From assembly GCF_001761485.1 (NCBI RefSeq), contig NC_090770.1, positions 2,193,858 to 2,257,857 on the forward strand: DNA of 64,000 bases, read 5' to 3'. Below, piece after piece: positions 29,674-40,348 of this stretch. A program made the position numbers and the translations under genes. The notes beneath the pieces are model-generated. The model ran no database searches. It saw only the letters and a program-made list of their open reading frames with translations, and had not been told where the DNA came from. Positions within the stretch are counted from its first letter, which is position 1. Every line of letters starts with the position of its first letter. This DNA comes from Yarrowia lipolytica (taxonomy: Eukaryota > Ascomycota > Dipodascomycetes > Dipodascales).

Positions 29674-30987
29674 ATGGAAGAACCCCGGATAGCACGAATC
29701 CGCAAAAAGAAATCACGACACACCAACTATTACAAAAACGCTGAAAAGTATGTGAGATGGGCCGAGGAGCGAGAACAGCGAGAACGCGAGTATATGTTGT
29801 CTCGACCTCCACCTGAACTAGAGGAATACGACAGCACCCCCATAAGACCCTACAAGATTGTGAAAACGACGCGCTGGCAAGAACTGCCTCCTTGTGAAGC
29901 GGAAGATTTTCAGAAAAACGGTAATTCGCACTGCGCAACCCAGCAGTACACAAACGACACGGGCGCCCCGTCATTACGTCAGCAGAGCGCGACGTGTTTG
30001 GCTAGACAGGCGCGTTTTCTAACCGAGGGTCTATTGAAGGACGTTCGCAACGCGACAGTATGGAAATCGGTATGGGAAGCTGTTCTCTATGGGCAGAACG
30101 ACTCTCTTAACGTGTTTCTGGTGTTTGCAACTGAGTTACAAAAGCATTCTGATTTCCCCTGCCATTACAACGGTCTGTTGCATCCTACAAAAACCCTTAC
30201 AGATCGATGTGCCTCTCTGAGAGCGCTGCTGCTGCGTGGTAAAAGCCGGCATCGAATCGAGTCTGTGGCCCAAGCACTGACTGTGGGAGACGTCTCTTAC
30301 CTGGAATTGGGCGTCAAGCATATCCGCAACGAACTCATCTTAAACTACACACGTGATGATCTGTATGAACATGCACAAAACGCCTTGACACGCTTGAAGA
30401 GCCTGACCGTGCTGGATATCCGATATGTCGATATCAGCGATGCTACACTGTCCTTGTGGAAGAATGCTCTTGTTCGAGGAGATTGGCCTGAGCTGAAGGT
30501 CCTTCTGCTTGGCCATTCCAATGCTGATAAAGTGGCCCCTCTAATGGAAATCCCGCAATTGTGGTATGTCGGATACCGTGGGGATCGTCTCTGCCATCGC
30601 AATTGGTTCACGTGCAAGAATGACATCAAGAAGGATGACGTGCCCGATCGATTGCAAAAGATCATCAGGTGTGCTCAGAATCACCCCTCCTCGTGGCTTC
30701 TCTCAAGTTTAAAGGAACTGAACAATGAGAGCCAGCGTGGAAAGCTCATCCTCGAGGTTAACTTCTCAATGACATCATGGGATCTGGAAGAGCTTCGAAA
30801 ACGTCCAGCTGACTATGTACATTGTGTCCGAATGAGGAAGAGCGAAGAGAAGGCTCTGAACCCACCATCGACGGCCGTAAAGACGGAGCCCAAGCCCTTG
30901 TATCGTCAGGTGGCTCGTAAGCGACGAGTAGATGCTGCAGTAAGTGGATTTTTTGGCCAGGTTGGGCCCAAGCGTCCCTGTCCCTGA
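29674..30987 (+). CDS. unknown 437-residue protein, leucine-rich middle
   Basis: The frame starts at the ATG at 29674 (MEEPRIARIRKKKSRHTNYYKN) and has no intron. I do not recognise it. The first 60 residues are strongly charged (RWAEEREQREREYMLSRPPP), a likely nuclear or RNA-protein binding type of region. Residues about 205-310 have leucine-rich, F-box-partner-like spacing (LKSLTVLDIRYVDISDATLSLW, WPELKVLLLGHSNADKVAPLM), although a formal LRR is not proven. The C terminus is basic (YRQVARKRRVDAAVSGFFGQ). It contains fewer CGA codons and more mixed codons than the conserved genes, which suggests low expression or a lineage-specific gene. Confidence 0.65.
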   Translation: MEEPRIARIRKKKSRHTNYYKNAEKYVRWAEEREQREREYMLSRPPPELEEYDSTPIRPYKIVKTTRWQELPPCEAEDFQKNGNSHCATQQYTNDTGAPSLRQQSATCLARQARFLTEGLLKDVRNATVWKSVWEAVLYGQNDSLNVFLVFATELQKHSDFPCHYNGLLHPTKTLTDRCASLRALLLRGKSRHRIESVAQALTVGDVSYLELGVKHIRNELILNYTRDDLYEHAQNALTRLKSLTVLDIRYVDISDATLSLWKNALVRGDWPELKVLLLGHSNADKVAPLMEIPQLWYVGYRGDRLCHRNWFTCKNDIKKDDVPDRLQKIIRCAQNHPSSWLLSSLKELNNESQRGKLILEVNFSMTSWDLEELRKRPADYVHCVRMRKSEEKALNPPSTAVKTEPKPLYRQVARKRRVDAAVSGFFGQVGPKRPCP

Positions 30988-31867
30988 GCAATTATCGTAG
31001 ACAACCTACAGACATCGACTGCCCACATCGACACAACTTTACGGTCGGCACAAAGACACAGACAATCGTCTAGTGATTATTTAACAGCAATCAACACACG
31101 TTTCACATCAGTTGATTGCGAAACGAAACATTAGATAAATATATTTATTGCATTTTTCTCTTTTTTTGACGTTTATTTTGGGTAATTATTTCCGTTGGTG
31201 TTCCTCTCGATCTTCTTGCTCCCATTCATCATGCGACGGATCTCACGCAAGGGCGTCGGACCGGAGCCCAGAGTGTGTGAGCCATTTTAGGTTCGGGCGG
31301 TACTCCCACTCGACTTTGTGATTAGAACGCAGTTTTAGTTTGACTTTGCGATAGGCCCCTACCAAGGGACGAACTGATTTATACCAGGAGCATATCGAGA
31401 TTTTAGTTAAGCAGCTAGCTGAATCTCTCTCAAGGCCAAAATAGCACGGCATTCACATTCTGTAAGGCTCATTGACTTCCGCTAGGGAAAATAAGAATAG
31501 CGTGCGGACAGCCTTGCGATGAGAAGAGGTCGCGTGCCGCGGATGGGGCCACATACTCTCTCTGTGCCGTTCCATGTCGGCCGTATTGAAGGGGGCGTTT
31601 TCTGTGCATGGCATTACGTGTGATCAGGAGGATGCACCGAGTCGCCCAAAGCTACCCTCTATGGCGCTTGGCTGCAGGACTTGGCGGATTTAGAGTTGTA
31701 TATCATCATGCACCACAGCGATATTGTGCTCAAAAATTAACGGGAGACAATTTACTGTAAATGACGCAAAAGCTCAACTACAGGTCAACAATCAATAACA
31801 AAAATCACTTAGTGCAATATATCTATATGATGGAATTAATTTTTTTGGAATAAATATGAAAGTGCGA
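30988..31867. other. convergent 3' space, no gene confirmed
   Basis: An 880-bp space between two genes that converge. On the minus strand, 31183-31305 reads as a short gene-like tail (PLREIRRMMNGSKKIERNT) ending in a TAA, but it has no start codon or upstream exon I can defend. Confidence 0.45.
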
Positions 31868-33595
31868 TTAGACAGACTTCTCGTTGTCGTTGAAGTCGGA
31901 GACATCCTCAGCCTGGTCCTCCACAGGGGGTCGCCACTGGACCTCACCGTGCAGCTCCTCAGCAAGATCCTCAAGGGTTCGTCGCTTGGTCTCGGGAATC
32001 AGGAAAGAAGTACCGATACCGAGCAGCATGAAGAGGGCGAAGATCTCCATGACGTGGTTGAGCCAACATCCCTTGGGCTTTCCGTCTCGGTCACAGTTGT
32101 GGTTGACCAGAGTACCAATAACGACCTGGGCAATGATGGCACCGACCTTACCGGAAGCAGCAGAGATACCGTGAGCGGAAGATCGGTATCGGGTGGGGTA
32201 GCACTCTCCGGGGACAATGAAGGTGGTCACGTTGGGACCAAAGTTCTCAAAGAGCTGACACAGAATGTAACAGGCGAGCAGACCTCCCTCTCCAATCTTG
32301 TCGTAACCGAAACCAATAATACAGAAGAGAGCAGTCAGGATGGTGAAACCTCCAATCTGGATGGGCTTTCGGCCAATGAAGTCGACGGTGACAACAGAGA
32401 GCCAGTATCCGGGGATGGCACCGGCACAGATAAGAATCAGGTTACCGACGGAGTTCTTCATGAGGGTGGAGTACAGGTTGTCACCCTTATCGAAACCAAT
32501 GGTGTGCAGAATGGTGGAGTTGTTAAGACCCAGTCCGTAGAAGGCAACATCGAGCAGGAACCAAGAACCGGCAGTACCAAGCAGAATCTTTCCGTGCTTC
32601 CACTGGGAGAAATGTCGGAAGAAGTCGCCGGCAGAGGCAACGGGGGGGTTGTAAGCGTTCTGCTGGGTCTGGAGCTCCTCAGCCTGGGCCTTGAGAGCCT
32701 CAATCTCCTCGGGGGAGGCGTTTCCGTGCTCGCCAGAAGTGTACTTGTCAATGTCAGCCTGAGCCTTCTCAATGTCTCGAGAAACGTCAAAGGTGTATCG
32801 GGGGGTCTCGGGAATGGTCAGTCGGAAGTACAGAGCGCACATGGCGGGGACACAACCCCATCCGACAAGGATTCGCCAAGACTTATCGAGAGCCTGCTGA
32901 CAGTCAAAGCCACAGTCGTTGGCGCCGTGGTAGGGCTCAAGAGAGTTCTTGAAGCCAGCAACACAACAGATGGCGACGATGGAGCCCATGAGCTGGCCCC
33001 AGCCCTGGTTGGCGAAGACAGCACCCATCATGGCTCCTCGCCACTTGGTGGTAGCGAACTCAGAAGTGATAATGGAAGACAGAGGATAGTCACCTCCGAT
33101 ACCGATACCCATGACAATTCGCCAGAAGGTGAGGACGGCAACGAAGGAGATGGCCTGAGAGTGGCCAGTCATACACTGAGCAATGGTAGCACCGATCATG
33201 AGAATCAGCTCAACACCGTAGATCTTCTTTCGGCCGACAACATCAGCAAGAATACCGAAACCAAGCTGACCGATGACGGTACCGACAGAAGTGGAGACCT
33301 TGAGCAGGGTGTTCGTGGAGTCGGGAATGTGACCATCGTGGCCAGTTCCCTGGCCCCAGTAAACGTAGGACATCATGGTGATACCCAGGTTGATGGCGAA
33401 GATATCGTAAGAGTCTGTCATGAAACCGATACCGGCAACCATGATGGCTCGGATGTGGTACCATCCGAAAGAAGCGGAGTCAATCTTCTCCAGCGCGAGT
33501 CGTCGTCGCTCATTGGGGTCCTCAATGTGAGCGAAGTCGTTCACGAAGTTGTGGAAAGCGGCGTTACCACCGGCAGTCTTGTTCTGAGCGTCCAT
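31868..33595 (-). CDS. PHO84: high-affinity phosphate transporter (PHO84 type)
   Basis: The 575-residue major facilitator of the phosphate:H+ symporter group has twelve predicted spans split by a central charged loop (KAQADIDKYTSGEHGNASPE, EIEALKAQAEELQ). Family marks include GIGFMTDSYDIFAINL in span 1, GILADVVGRKKIYGVEL after span 2, GIGIGGDYPLSSIITSEFA in span 4 and PGECYPTRYRSSAHGISAA in the second half. The protein should sit in the plasma membrane and import inorganic phosphate. Codon choice is strongly biased, so strongly that a complete antisense frame stays open. A TATA element lies at 33655-33662, about 60 bases before the ATG, and a single CACGTG Pho4-type core lies far upstream at 34422-34427. 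The number of PHO84 paralogues in the genome is not visible here. Confidence 0.92.
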   Translation of the reverse strand: MDAQNKTAGGNAAFHNFVNDFAHIEDPNERRRLALEKIDSASFGWYHIRAIMVAGIGFMTDSYDIFAINLGITMMSYVYWGQGTGHDGHIPDSTNTLLKVSTSVGTVIGQLGFGILADVVGRKKIYGVELILMIGATIAQCMTGHSQAISFVAVLTFWRIVMGIGIGGDYPLSSIITSEFATTKWRGAMMGAVFANQGWGQLMGSIVAICCVAGFKNSLEPYHGANDCGFDCQQALDKSWRILVGWGCVPAMCALYFRLTIPETPRYTFDVSRDIEKAQADIDKYTSGEHGNASPEEIEALKAQAEELQTQQNAYNPPVASAGDFFRHFSQWKHGKILLGTAGSWFLLDVAFYGLGLNNSTILHTIGFDKGDNLYSTLMKNSVGNLILICAGAIPGYWLSVVTVDFIGRKPIQIGGFTILTALFCIIGFGYDKIGEGGLLACYILCQLFENFGPNVTTFIVPGECYPTRYRSSAHGISAASGKVGAIIAQVVIGTLVNHNCDRDGKPKGCWLNHVMEIFALFMLLGIGTSFLIPETKRRTLEDLAEELHGEVQWRPPVEDQAEDVSDFNDNEKSV

Positions 33596-33654
33596 TGAAT
33601 GCCTGAGAGTGGGGTCGATAGCGATGAGGAATTGAGCTGGGAAGCGCAGGTGGT

Positions 33655-33662
33655 TTATATAT
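33655..33662 (-). promoter_or_regulatory. TATA box of the PHO84-type gene
   Basis: ATATATAA on the minus strand about 60 bases upstream of the start codon at 33595, the usual spacing for a strong regulated promoter. Confidence 0.55.
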
Positions 33663-36600
33663 GCACTGGAGCGTGCACAGGTGGTCTTTTTTTCCCTTTT
33701 TCCTCTGTTCCGATGAGTACCAAAACTCTGTTTAATTTTTTACCGTTTTGGGTTAGCTCTAATTATTCTTGGTCCCCAATACAGTTCTGGAACACCTAAA
33801 TTTTCAAAAAGTGGTAAAACACAAAACCATAGTTAGCTGGGCCATAGCTCTCTCAGCACTACACTACACAGGCACTCTCAACCCAACCGTGCGTCTCCCA
33901 AGTAGTTTGGGAGAAGTTGGAAAAGACGAGTCCCATATCGACCATTTCAGTGGCTATCTCCAGTTTAATATCGCAATGCTTGGCCCCGATATTCGCGCTT
34001 CTTGGCAATGTGAGTGGATCTTCCCGCTAGCGTGCCTGTCTTATCTACTTGTTTGCGCTTGGCCCTTCTAACCCTGGGAGAGCCACTTACTATAGCACCA
34101 CCCCTCCACCATTAAGTTTGATCACACACGGTAGGCGAGGCCACCACTGGCTTAACTGACTGCCTGACTGTGGGGACAAAACTCTGGCAGACAGCTGATA
34201 TTTGCAGGCTATCTGTCTTGTAGGAGAGGTTCAGTGGTATAGACAAGTGCCAATACGACAATTTAAGGACCCTACAGCGCCAAGTCAGGCCTGAGAAGAG
34301 CTCGGCAACGTTGGTTCATTGTCTTGGGATCGTTTAGAAGGATCAAAAGACCCGCCAAGCCTTCAAATCGATGGCCTCCGCTTCTTTTCACCACCGTCAA
34401 GTAATAGTCAAGGTCGCTAGCCACGTGTGTCGCACAATAAACTTCTGCCTGTCATTGGCACTACGTCTTTGTACTCCGTATCTATTCGCGCTATATTGAT
34501 GTCGGGGGGCTGATGACGTCCGAGTAGTCCGGCTCCCGAACATCTATGCCTTGGCACCCCCAGAAAACCAATTCCCAGGCCGCGATTGAAGCACCTATAC
34601 CATATACATGGTCGTGTGCAAGAAACCGGTGATGGTTTCAGGGTATTACGTTAAGGACCGCTCTAGTGTGGACTCTGATGGACTTTTGCCTCGATCTTGC
34701 TCCATACTAAGGCTTATGGGCCCCAGGGTTAGAGTGGCCCAACTAAGCGTTAAAAACATGTGGTAACTAGTGTTCAACCTACAATTTCTCACTATCGATA
34801 TACTGACGGCGTGCCCCCACCATGGTGGTGAAACGGTTTACTTAGTCGTGCTGGTAATATGCGCTCCAGCTGCCAGTGTCCCTTGTCTCCTACATCGATA
34901 GCCAACCCTATTTCGTCCAATGAGAGACAGTACAGGACCCACGGGTTTCTAAGTTGGGTCTGTGACTCTATTTGACATTATCATATGCATAGTCTTTCTT
35001 TGTCCGTTACATATTCTTTGTTCCAATCTTTCGGTTAAAATTTTCTACACGTACGTCACGTCTAATCCCAGTTTTCAACCAATCACAGACCTGCCCTCCC
35101 CCACGTTCACGATTGATAGGAGACGCAATGAGGAACGGTCAAATCTAAACCCTGCGGGCTTTCACTTAGCCGTAGACTCAAGGTGTCGTAACTATCCATG
35201 GCTTTCGAACTGTGAAAAATTTTAGCAGTTGTCAGCCTCATGGCGGAAAAAATCAATCGATCATTGACTACGGTTGGTGCGTTTTATCCTCTTGACACTA
35301 TTGCCAAGGCGGTCCCCGGTCGTGTGAGCTCTTGCCACATTTAGTTGAGACCGCCTTAAATACGCACTACGTAGAAAAGGGAGATCTTGTGCTCCTACTG
35401 GAGCGGGTGGTATAAAAATTTGCGTGGTGCATCCCGCCTCTTGGCGTCCCAGTACCAGACCACGTTTTGCCCACAACTGGGGACCCAAACCCTCAGCACA
35501 GATTGGCAGATATTGCAAATCTTATGGGCTTCAAACACACGGCTTTGAATGTTCTTTATGTTCCCCAAACGGAAATTTACTCTGGCTCACACCCTCTGGC
35601 CCAAACCCCTAATCCCAGCCAAATCCAAATTTGCAACCGCCGCCCAGCCTGAAAGTAATCGTATATAGGGTTTGGAAAGCCAAAAGCAAACAAGGGAGCA
35701 CGAGCCTCCTAACCACTCATGGGACAGAAATATGACGACAAGCCATCTCAGACACTAATGTAGATCGAGAAGGGCTCCGAAACGGCACCGAAGGATGTTC
35801 AAATGGCCAGAAATGGACTGTTAATTGGCCGAAATCTCCAATGGTGTACAAACAGCCATTCATCGACTTCTGCCTTACCTACACAATCTTGATTAGGTTG
35901 GAACGAGGGGATATCGTGGCTATGATATCGACCATGCACTTGCATCCGCCAAATCCGACCTAAAAGTACAGTAGTGGAAATTCACGTAGCTTCGTCCTTG
36001 AATTCAATAGCTGAAAACTTTTCCCCAAGACACCAATTGTACATTGGCCTTCGCCAGGCGCGGACAGAATGAACAGGTACGCTGCGTGGAACATGTACGT
36101 TTTGTCTACAATGAATGTGTACAAGGGGTCCAAGTTAACCGGACTGGCTATATCACGACCCCTGCACTCACAATACACAATCTCCCCACGTGCGTCACAG
36201 CCGCCGAAGCTTGAGCATTGTGGGGATACGTGGCTCGTGTTTCCACATGTCATGTATCAGAAACTGCTCCGTCAGACGTCACATTCCAGTCAAAAATCGA
36301 TTGCACAATACATAATCTATTAGTCTCCGCATTAGCGGCAGTTCACTGCACCCGTGAACAGGACACTAGTGTACGCTGTACCATTAGGAGCGCCAGAAAT
36401 GGAAAGAGCTCGTTCGATCAGTATTTGAAAGTAAGTTTATATCTGAGTAACAAGAACGACATGCTCGCGTGAGCTTTTTCTGGTGGAAGGATGTGCACTA
36501 ACGGGTTACAGTAGTTCAACATCAACCGGTGCACTAAACCGCGCACCACTCAATCTGCAACTAACATGGTTGGAGCCATTATCATGGGCCATTTCGACGG

Positions 36601-38795
36601 GTTTTGATTGGCTTAATAGATGACAGAGTGTTGTAGCAATGCTCAGATTCTCCCTCCAACGAGGTCGAACTATGCCCACCTTTTCAACCAAGGTTCCCTT
36701 GTAAGTTGGAGATGCCAAGACCCAGAGGAATAGGGTATCTTTCGGATGCTTAACCGACATATCGTACAGCATAGTCGCATGGACTGTGGGCGATCTGAGT
36801 CTCGCCACGCCCTTTTTGCTCGTCGGGGGCCGTCTGATTAGGCTACAGAAGCAAACAATTTTCTTCACTATTGTAGCTCGTAACTCAATCCGACTTTCAT
36901 CTCATCTCCGGACCATAGATCCCAACCGGTGACAAGGAGACCCAACTACCAACACTGGACTGAGAGTCATTTTAACGGCCCATTGTCAGTCAGGAACCAA
37001 ATAAAGAGTTAGTTATATCTCGCCCTGCGCTTATTAGACTTCTTTCACAAGCACCGTAGCTGAAACCTCTCAACGTACCCGTGTCTCGTGGAGCCTTGGC
37101 TAAAGAACCTTGAACCAATAAACATATCGCCAAGAGACGCTGACCAGCTCTTGTGCCATTGCTCGGATTTACCACAGCTGGACCGCAGGATGTTGCACCA
37201 CTATCGAGCTATTCCTGCAAGAAGAAAAAAATCATACTACTGCCAGTTTCCTTCTCTTAGCGTTGTTTTGAACCTGATATCCGAGACGGTGTGGTGCTAT
37301 GAGACGCAGTAGTGGGATGATACAGGGAAAAGATGCTACTTGTAGCTTGGCTGCTATAATCATAGGCTACATTGACTGGGCGGTTCAGGATCCTTCGAAA
37401 CGGGCCACTGACGCTTAGCCCTCAACACAGTCATCCGTAATCGCCTTTTAGGTCGTGGTTAAGGTCGCACCTTGAGCTATTTAGCCATTAGCAATTCTGA
37501 CAGCATTGAAAAAGTCGCCAAATACACCCTTTTCCGGGATAGAATTCCGTCCCAGAGCTGGCCGTATCGTCTTTGTGTCTTAGTCTCAACTGACCAGAGA
37601 CAAAGCCGTTGGGCCACTCACTAGCGGAAGACTGTTTGTATGCTACAAGCACAACATAACACCCACAAGGCATGCTGTGGAGACAGTTGAGTAAGAATTA
37701 CGAGCCTGGCTGAGGGCTTTTTTTTCCCCTTACAGTAATGTTGCTCCGTTCAAAAAGACTCGCCCAGTTGCAATTTTTACAATACCCCTCGCCCAACCCC
37801 TGGAAACTTTCCATGCCCCCAACGTAGTCCACAAGTGTCTTGCAAAACCGCAACGGCCCAACGTGCTCTTTTTGCTCTCAAAAATAAAGGGAGGGGTATT
37901 GTTTTGGTTGCTACTCTCTCAGTAACCGGTATCAAAACTTGTGCTGCCTTGCTAAGCCCGAGTTAATCATCTGTGTCAATGATCTCTATGTCCATCCATT
38001 TCGCGATGCTGTACCTCTTGGGTGTTTCAGATGGTGCATGTGTTTTGACTGCCCTGCTTGTCTTCATCTACTGTATTGCAATGTCTCGATGACGTCACAG
38101 AGACCATAGCCTCCGACGTGGAGCTTGTAGCATTGTCATAACCTCTCGACCTCATGCCTACCGTCGAATGTATAGCTACATTCCCAACGTCGTTGTATTA
38201 TCATACACCCATTGTTCTAACCGCGATACGCAGGCTTGGCCATGGTGCGTACTTGTACTTATACCGATCGGCTGTACCCATCATAGTAAACACGAGCCGT
38301 GTCAACATCATCATAACATAGTAACGAGGAAGTTTACACATACCATCCCCCCAACCAATGTCTTGGATGACTATGATATATCGAAGCTGTTTATGTCACA
38401 GTCACACTCCCATACTTCCTTCTACCCGTAGCTCACGCGCTATCATGTCACGTAACATGGTTGAGATGGAGGACAGTGGTGAAGGAGCATCATAGCCACA
38501 GAGTTGTCGTACTTCAAGTACAGTACAGTAGGGACGTTATAACTGATCTAGTTATGTTGTATTCGGTACCGGTTGCTGCTGTATGGATCTGTTCAAGCCA
38601 CATATATCGTCTCGGTCTCGGTGGTGCACTCACTCTCACATGGGTCTCACATTAGACATGATTCACCATCCGATTTCTACAGTATTGGAAAGTACAGTGA
38701 TTAGAAGGGCTATCAATTACAGCGCGTTCTACAGTCAGTCACAAGGGTTTGTATTAAATTTGATTTTTGGTATTAAGAGATATTAGTTAGCTTGT
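33663..38795. other. 5 kb gene desert
   Basis: More than 5 kb without a gene I can support on either strand. Open frames are short and lack codon bias and family motifs. The PHO84 promoter lies at its left end, including CACGTG at 34422-34427. A TATAAAA box near 35412 is followed by a few hundred bases of CCCAAAC-rich sequence but no frame longer than about 60 codons. I found no tRNA, 5S rRNA, LTR pair or long tandem repeat. Given the density elsewhere, the region could hold regulatory or chromosomal (origin, centromere) functions, or unrecognisable relics. Confidence 0.55.
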
Positions 38796-39650
38796 CTATT
38801 CAGAGAGTCGTCGGTAGACTCGAAGCTCCGCCTGTAGCGACTCATTTTGGTTCATGAGTTCGGCCACGAGAGCCTCGAGCTCCTGGATCTTCTCATTCTT
38901 CTTTGCTCGTGATCGCCGTGCAGCCTCGGTGTTTCGAGCCCGTCGAATAGCCGAGGAGTCTGACGCGTCAGACACGACAATAGGAGCCTGGGCCACAGGC
39001 GACAACTTCTTGGACGAGAAGTTGGGCGAGGGCTTGGACACCTTGTTGTTGTTGTTGACCACAATGGCTGAACGTCGCTCGGTAGAGTGGAACGTTCGGA
39101 TCATAAGCGGAGGCGACTGCGTCACCGAAGACGAGGCCGGGGTTTCAGCCTGGCTGGTGGGAGCCTCAAACAGAGGCGACCAGTCCTGGGGGTCTTCAAG
39201 AGGCCCGTTGAAAATGGCGTCGCCGGCGGTTTTCTGGTCGCCGAAGTCATAAGAATAATCGAGGTTGGACGAGGAGCACACGGACTCGCTCTTTGAAAAA
39301 ACGGAATCGGGGGAAACAGTCAGGGATGGCGGGGCATCAAACAGGTTGCAGAAATCGGAGAGGTCGTCGCAACCTAGGTTACTGACGAACCCCGATGAGC
39401 TGGGCCCGCTCGGGTTGTGATGGGGCGTAGAAGTAACACATTTCGGTTCTTGGGGGGTGGTGGATTCCTTGTTGTACTGAGGAATCAAAAAACTAGCGTT
39501 AAGCGGGTTGCTGTTGCTAGTTGTGGTGTTGTTGAGGTTAGAGTACAAAAGACTGGAGTGGTCTACTTGTTGGTTAGTCTCTAACGGCTGTTGCTTGTGT
39601 CGGAAGTTTGAAGTGAAGGGAGTTAAGAAAGTCTTACTCTGAGTACTCAA
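38796..39650 (-). CDS. GCN4: GCN4/CpcA-like bZIP transcription factor, 5' end unresolved
   Basis: The frame ends in a textbook Gcn4 bZIP: basic region AIRRARNTEAARRSRAKKNEKI then the zipper LEALVAELMNQNESLQAELRV. Upstream are acidic and hydrophobic blocks (LGCDDLSDFCNLFDAP, DPQDWSPLFEAP) like Gcn4 activation patches. The open frame is about 284 codons, equal to Gcn4 (281), but it has no ATG before about codon 185 and is bounded by a TAG just upstream of 39650, so the given 5' coordinate is only the limit of the open frame. Either a short 5' exon is spliced on or initiation is non-AUG. A candidate intron 39517-39637 (GTAAGA to CTAG) would join it in phase to a 121-codon frame starting at 39999. 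Small upstream ORFs lie further out. In yeasts this factor activates amino acid synthesis genes. Confidence 0.8.
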   Translation of the reverse strand: MSTQSKTFLTPFTSNFRHKQQPLETNQQVDHSSLLYSNLNNTTTSNSNPLNASFLIPQYNKESTTPQEPKCVTSTPHHNPSGPSSSGFVSNLGCDDLSDFCNLFDAPPSLTVSPDSVFSKSESVCSSSNLDYSYDFGDQKTAGDAIFNGPLEDPQDWSPLFEAPTSQAETPASSSVTQSPPLMIRTFHSTERRSAIVVNNNNKVSKPSPNFSSKKLSPVAQAPIVVSDASDSSAIRRARNTEAARRSRAKKNEKIQELEALVAELMNQNESLQAELRVYRRLSE

Positions 39651-40348
39651 AACCTAACGAGCGGTAGCTGGGGGAGTCGAAGGCGAGGTGGTGTTCCGTT
39701 CGCTCGACTCTGTGACTGCCTAGTTTGGATAAACTGGCAGACCAGGCGGGGTGGGCGCTTGTGGTGTCTGTGGTCGAGAACTGCAAGGGGAGGGTCGTGG
39801 GTAGGTGACGCTCCGATTGGTTCTGTGGTCTTTTCTTTCTCTGTAAGGCTGGGCTATGTGGAAGTGCCTGGCGATTTACCCTTTTGCGGTTGTTGCCGGA
39901 AGTCGGTTGGATAACTTCTTGGGGTAGTTTTGAGGGAAAGAATGTAGTTTGGTTTTGTGAGCAAGGTGGAGATGTCGCACTTTTTATAACATGAGCCATG
40001 CGGTTGAAGGTGCCGTGTCTGTCCCTAACTAGAAGGTTCCTTGCCCTCTTTTCCGTTTACAGTTTGTTGCCCTAGCCCTGACTGGTCATAGTCACACCAA
40101 ACTCAAAATTGGCTTCCCCGAATAACTCTAAGCGAGGATGTTCCTTTTACGTGGCTCGGATATTCGGGGCAGTTTGGGTTATGACAGCGGCAGGATGCGG
40201 TATCCGAATGAGCCAGTACTTACCAGGCTGCTGAGGCGTCTGTCTTCCGTGCTGTAGCTCTTTCTACAACATGTTCAGATTCGCCTTTTTAACAACGCGA
40301 ATTAACTTCCATTTTTACACTGCCCGAGCTTATTTCCAACATGTCCAT
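39651..40348 (-). promoter_or_regulatory. leader of the bZIP gene with short upstream ORFs
   Basis: Upstream of the bZIP frame on the minus strand are a 19-codon ORF (40289-40348), a two-codon ORF (ATG TTG TAG, 40264-40272), a five-codon ORF (40072-40089) and a 121-codon ORF (39634-39999) that overlaps the bZIP frame. A GTAAGT donor-like site lies at 40218-40223 and a TATAAAAA word near 39985. If transcription starts beyond 40350 this would be a GCN4-style uORF leader; if it starts after the TATA word only part is transcribed. Which is true cannot be told from sequence alone. Confidence 0.4.

Noticed and set aside
31183-31305. Gene-like C-terminal tail (PLREIRRMMNGSKK) on the minus strand
   Set aside because: It ends in a TAA and looks coding, but an in-frame TAA lies shortly upstream and I found no acceptor site or upstream exon, and Arg codons are not CGA.
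31856-33598. Plus-strand 580-codon open frame opposite the phosphate transporter
   Set aside because: It mirrors the real gene exactly; strong codon bias (few TTA, CTA, TCA codons) leaves the antisense frame open. The peptide is low in complexity and has no domain.
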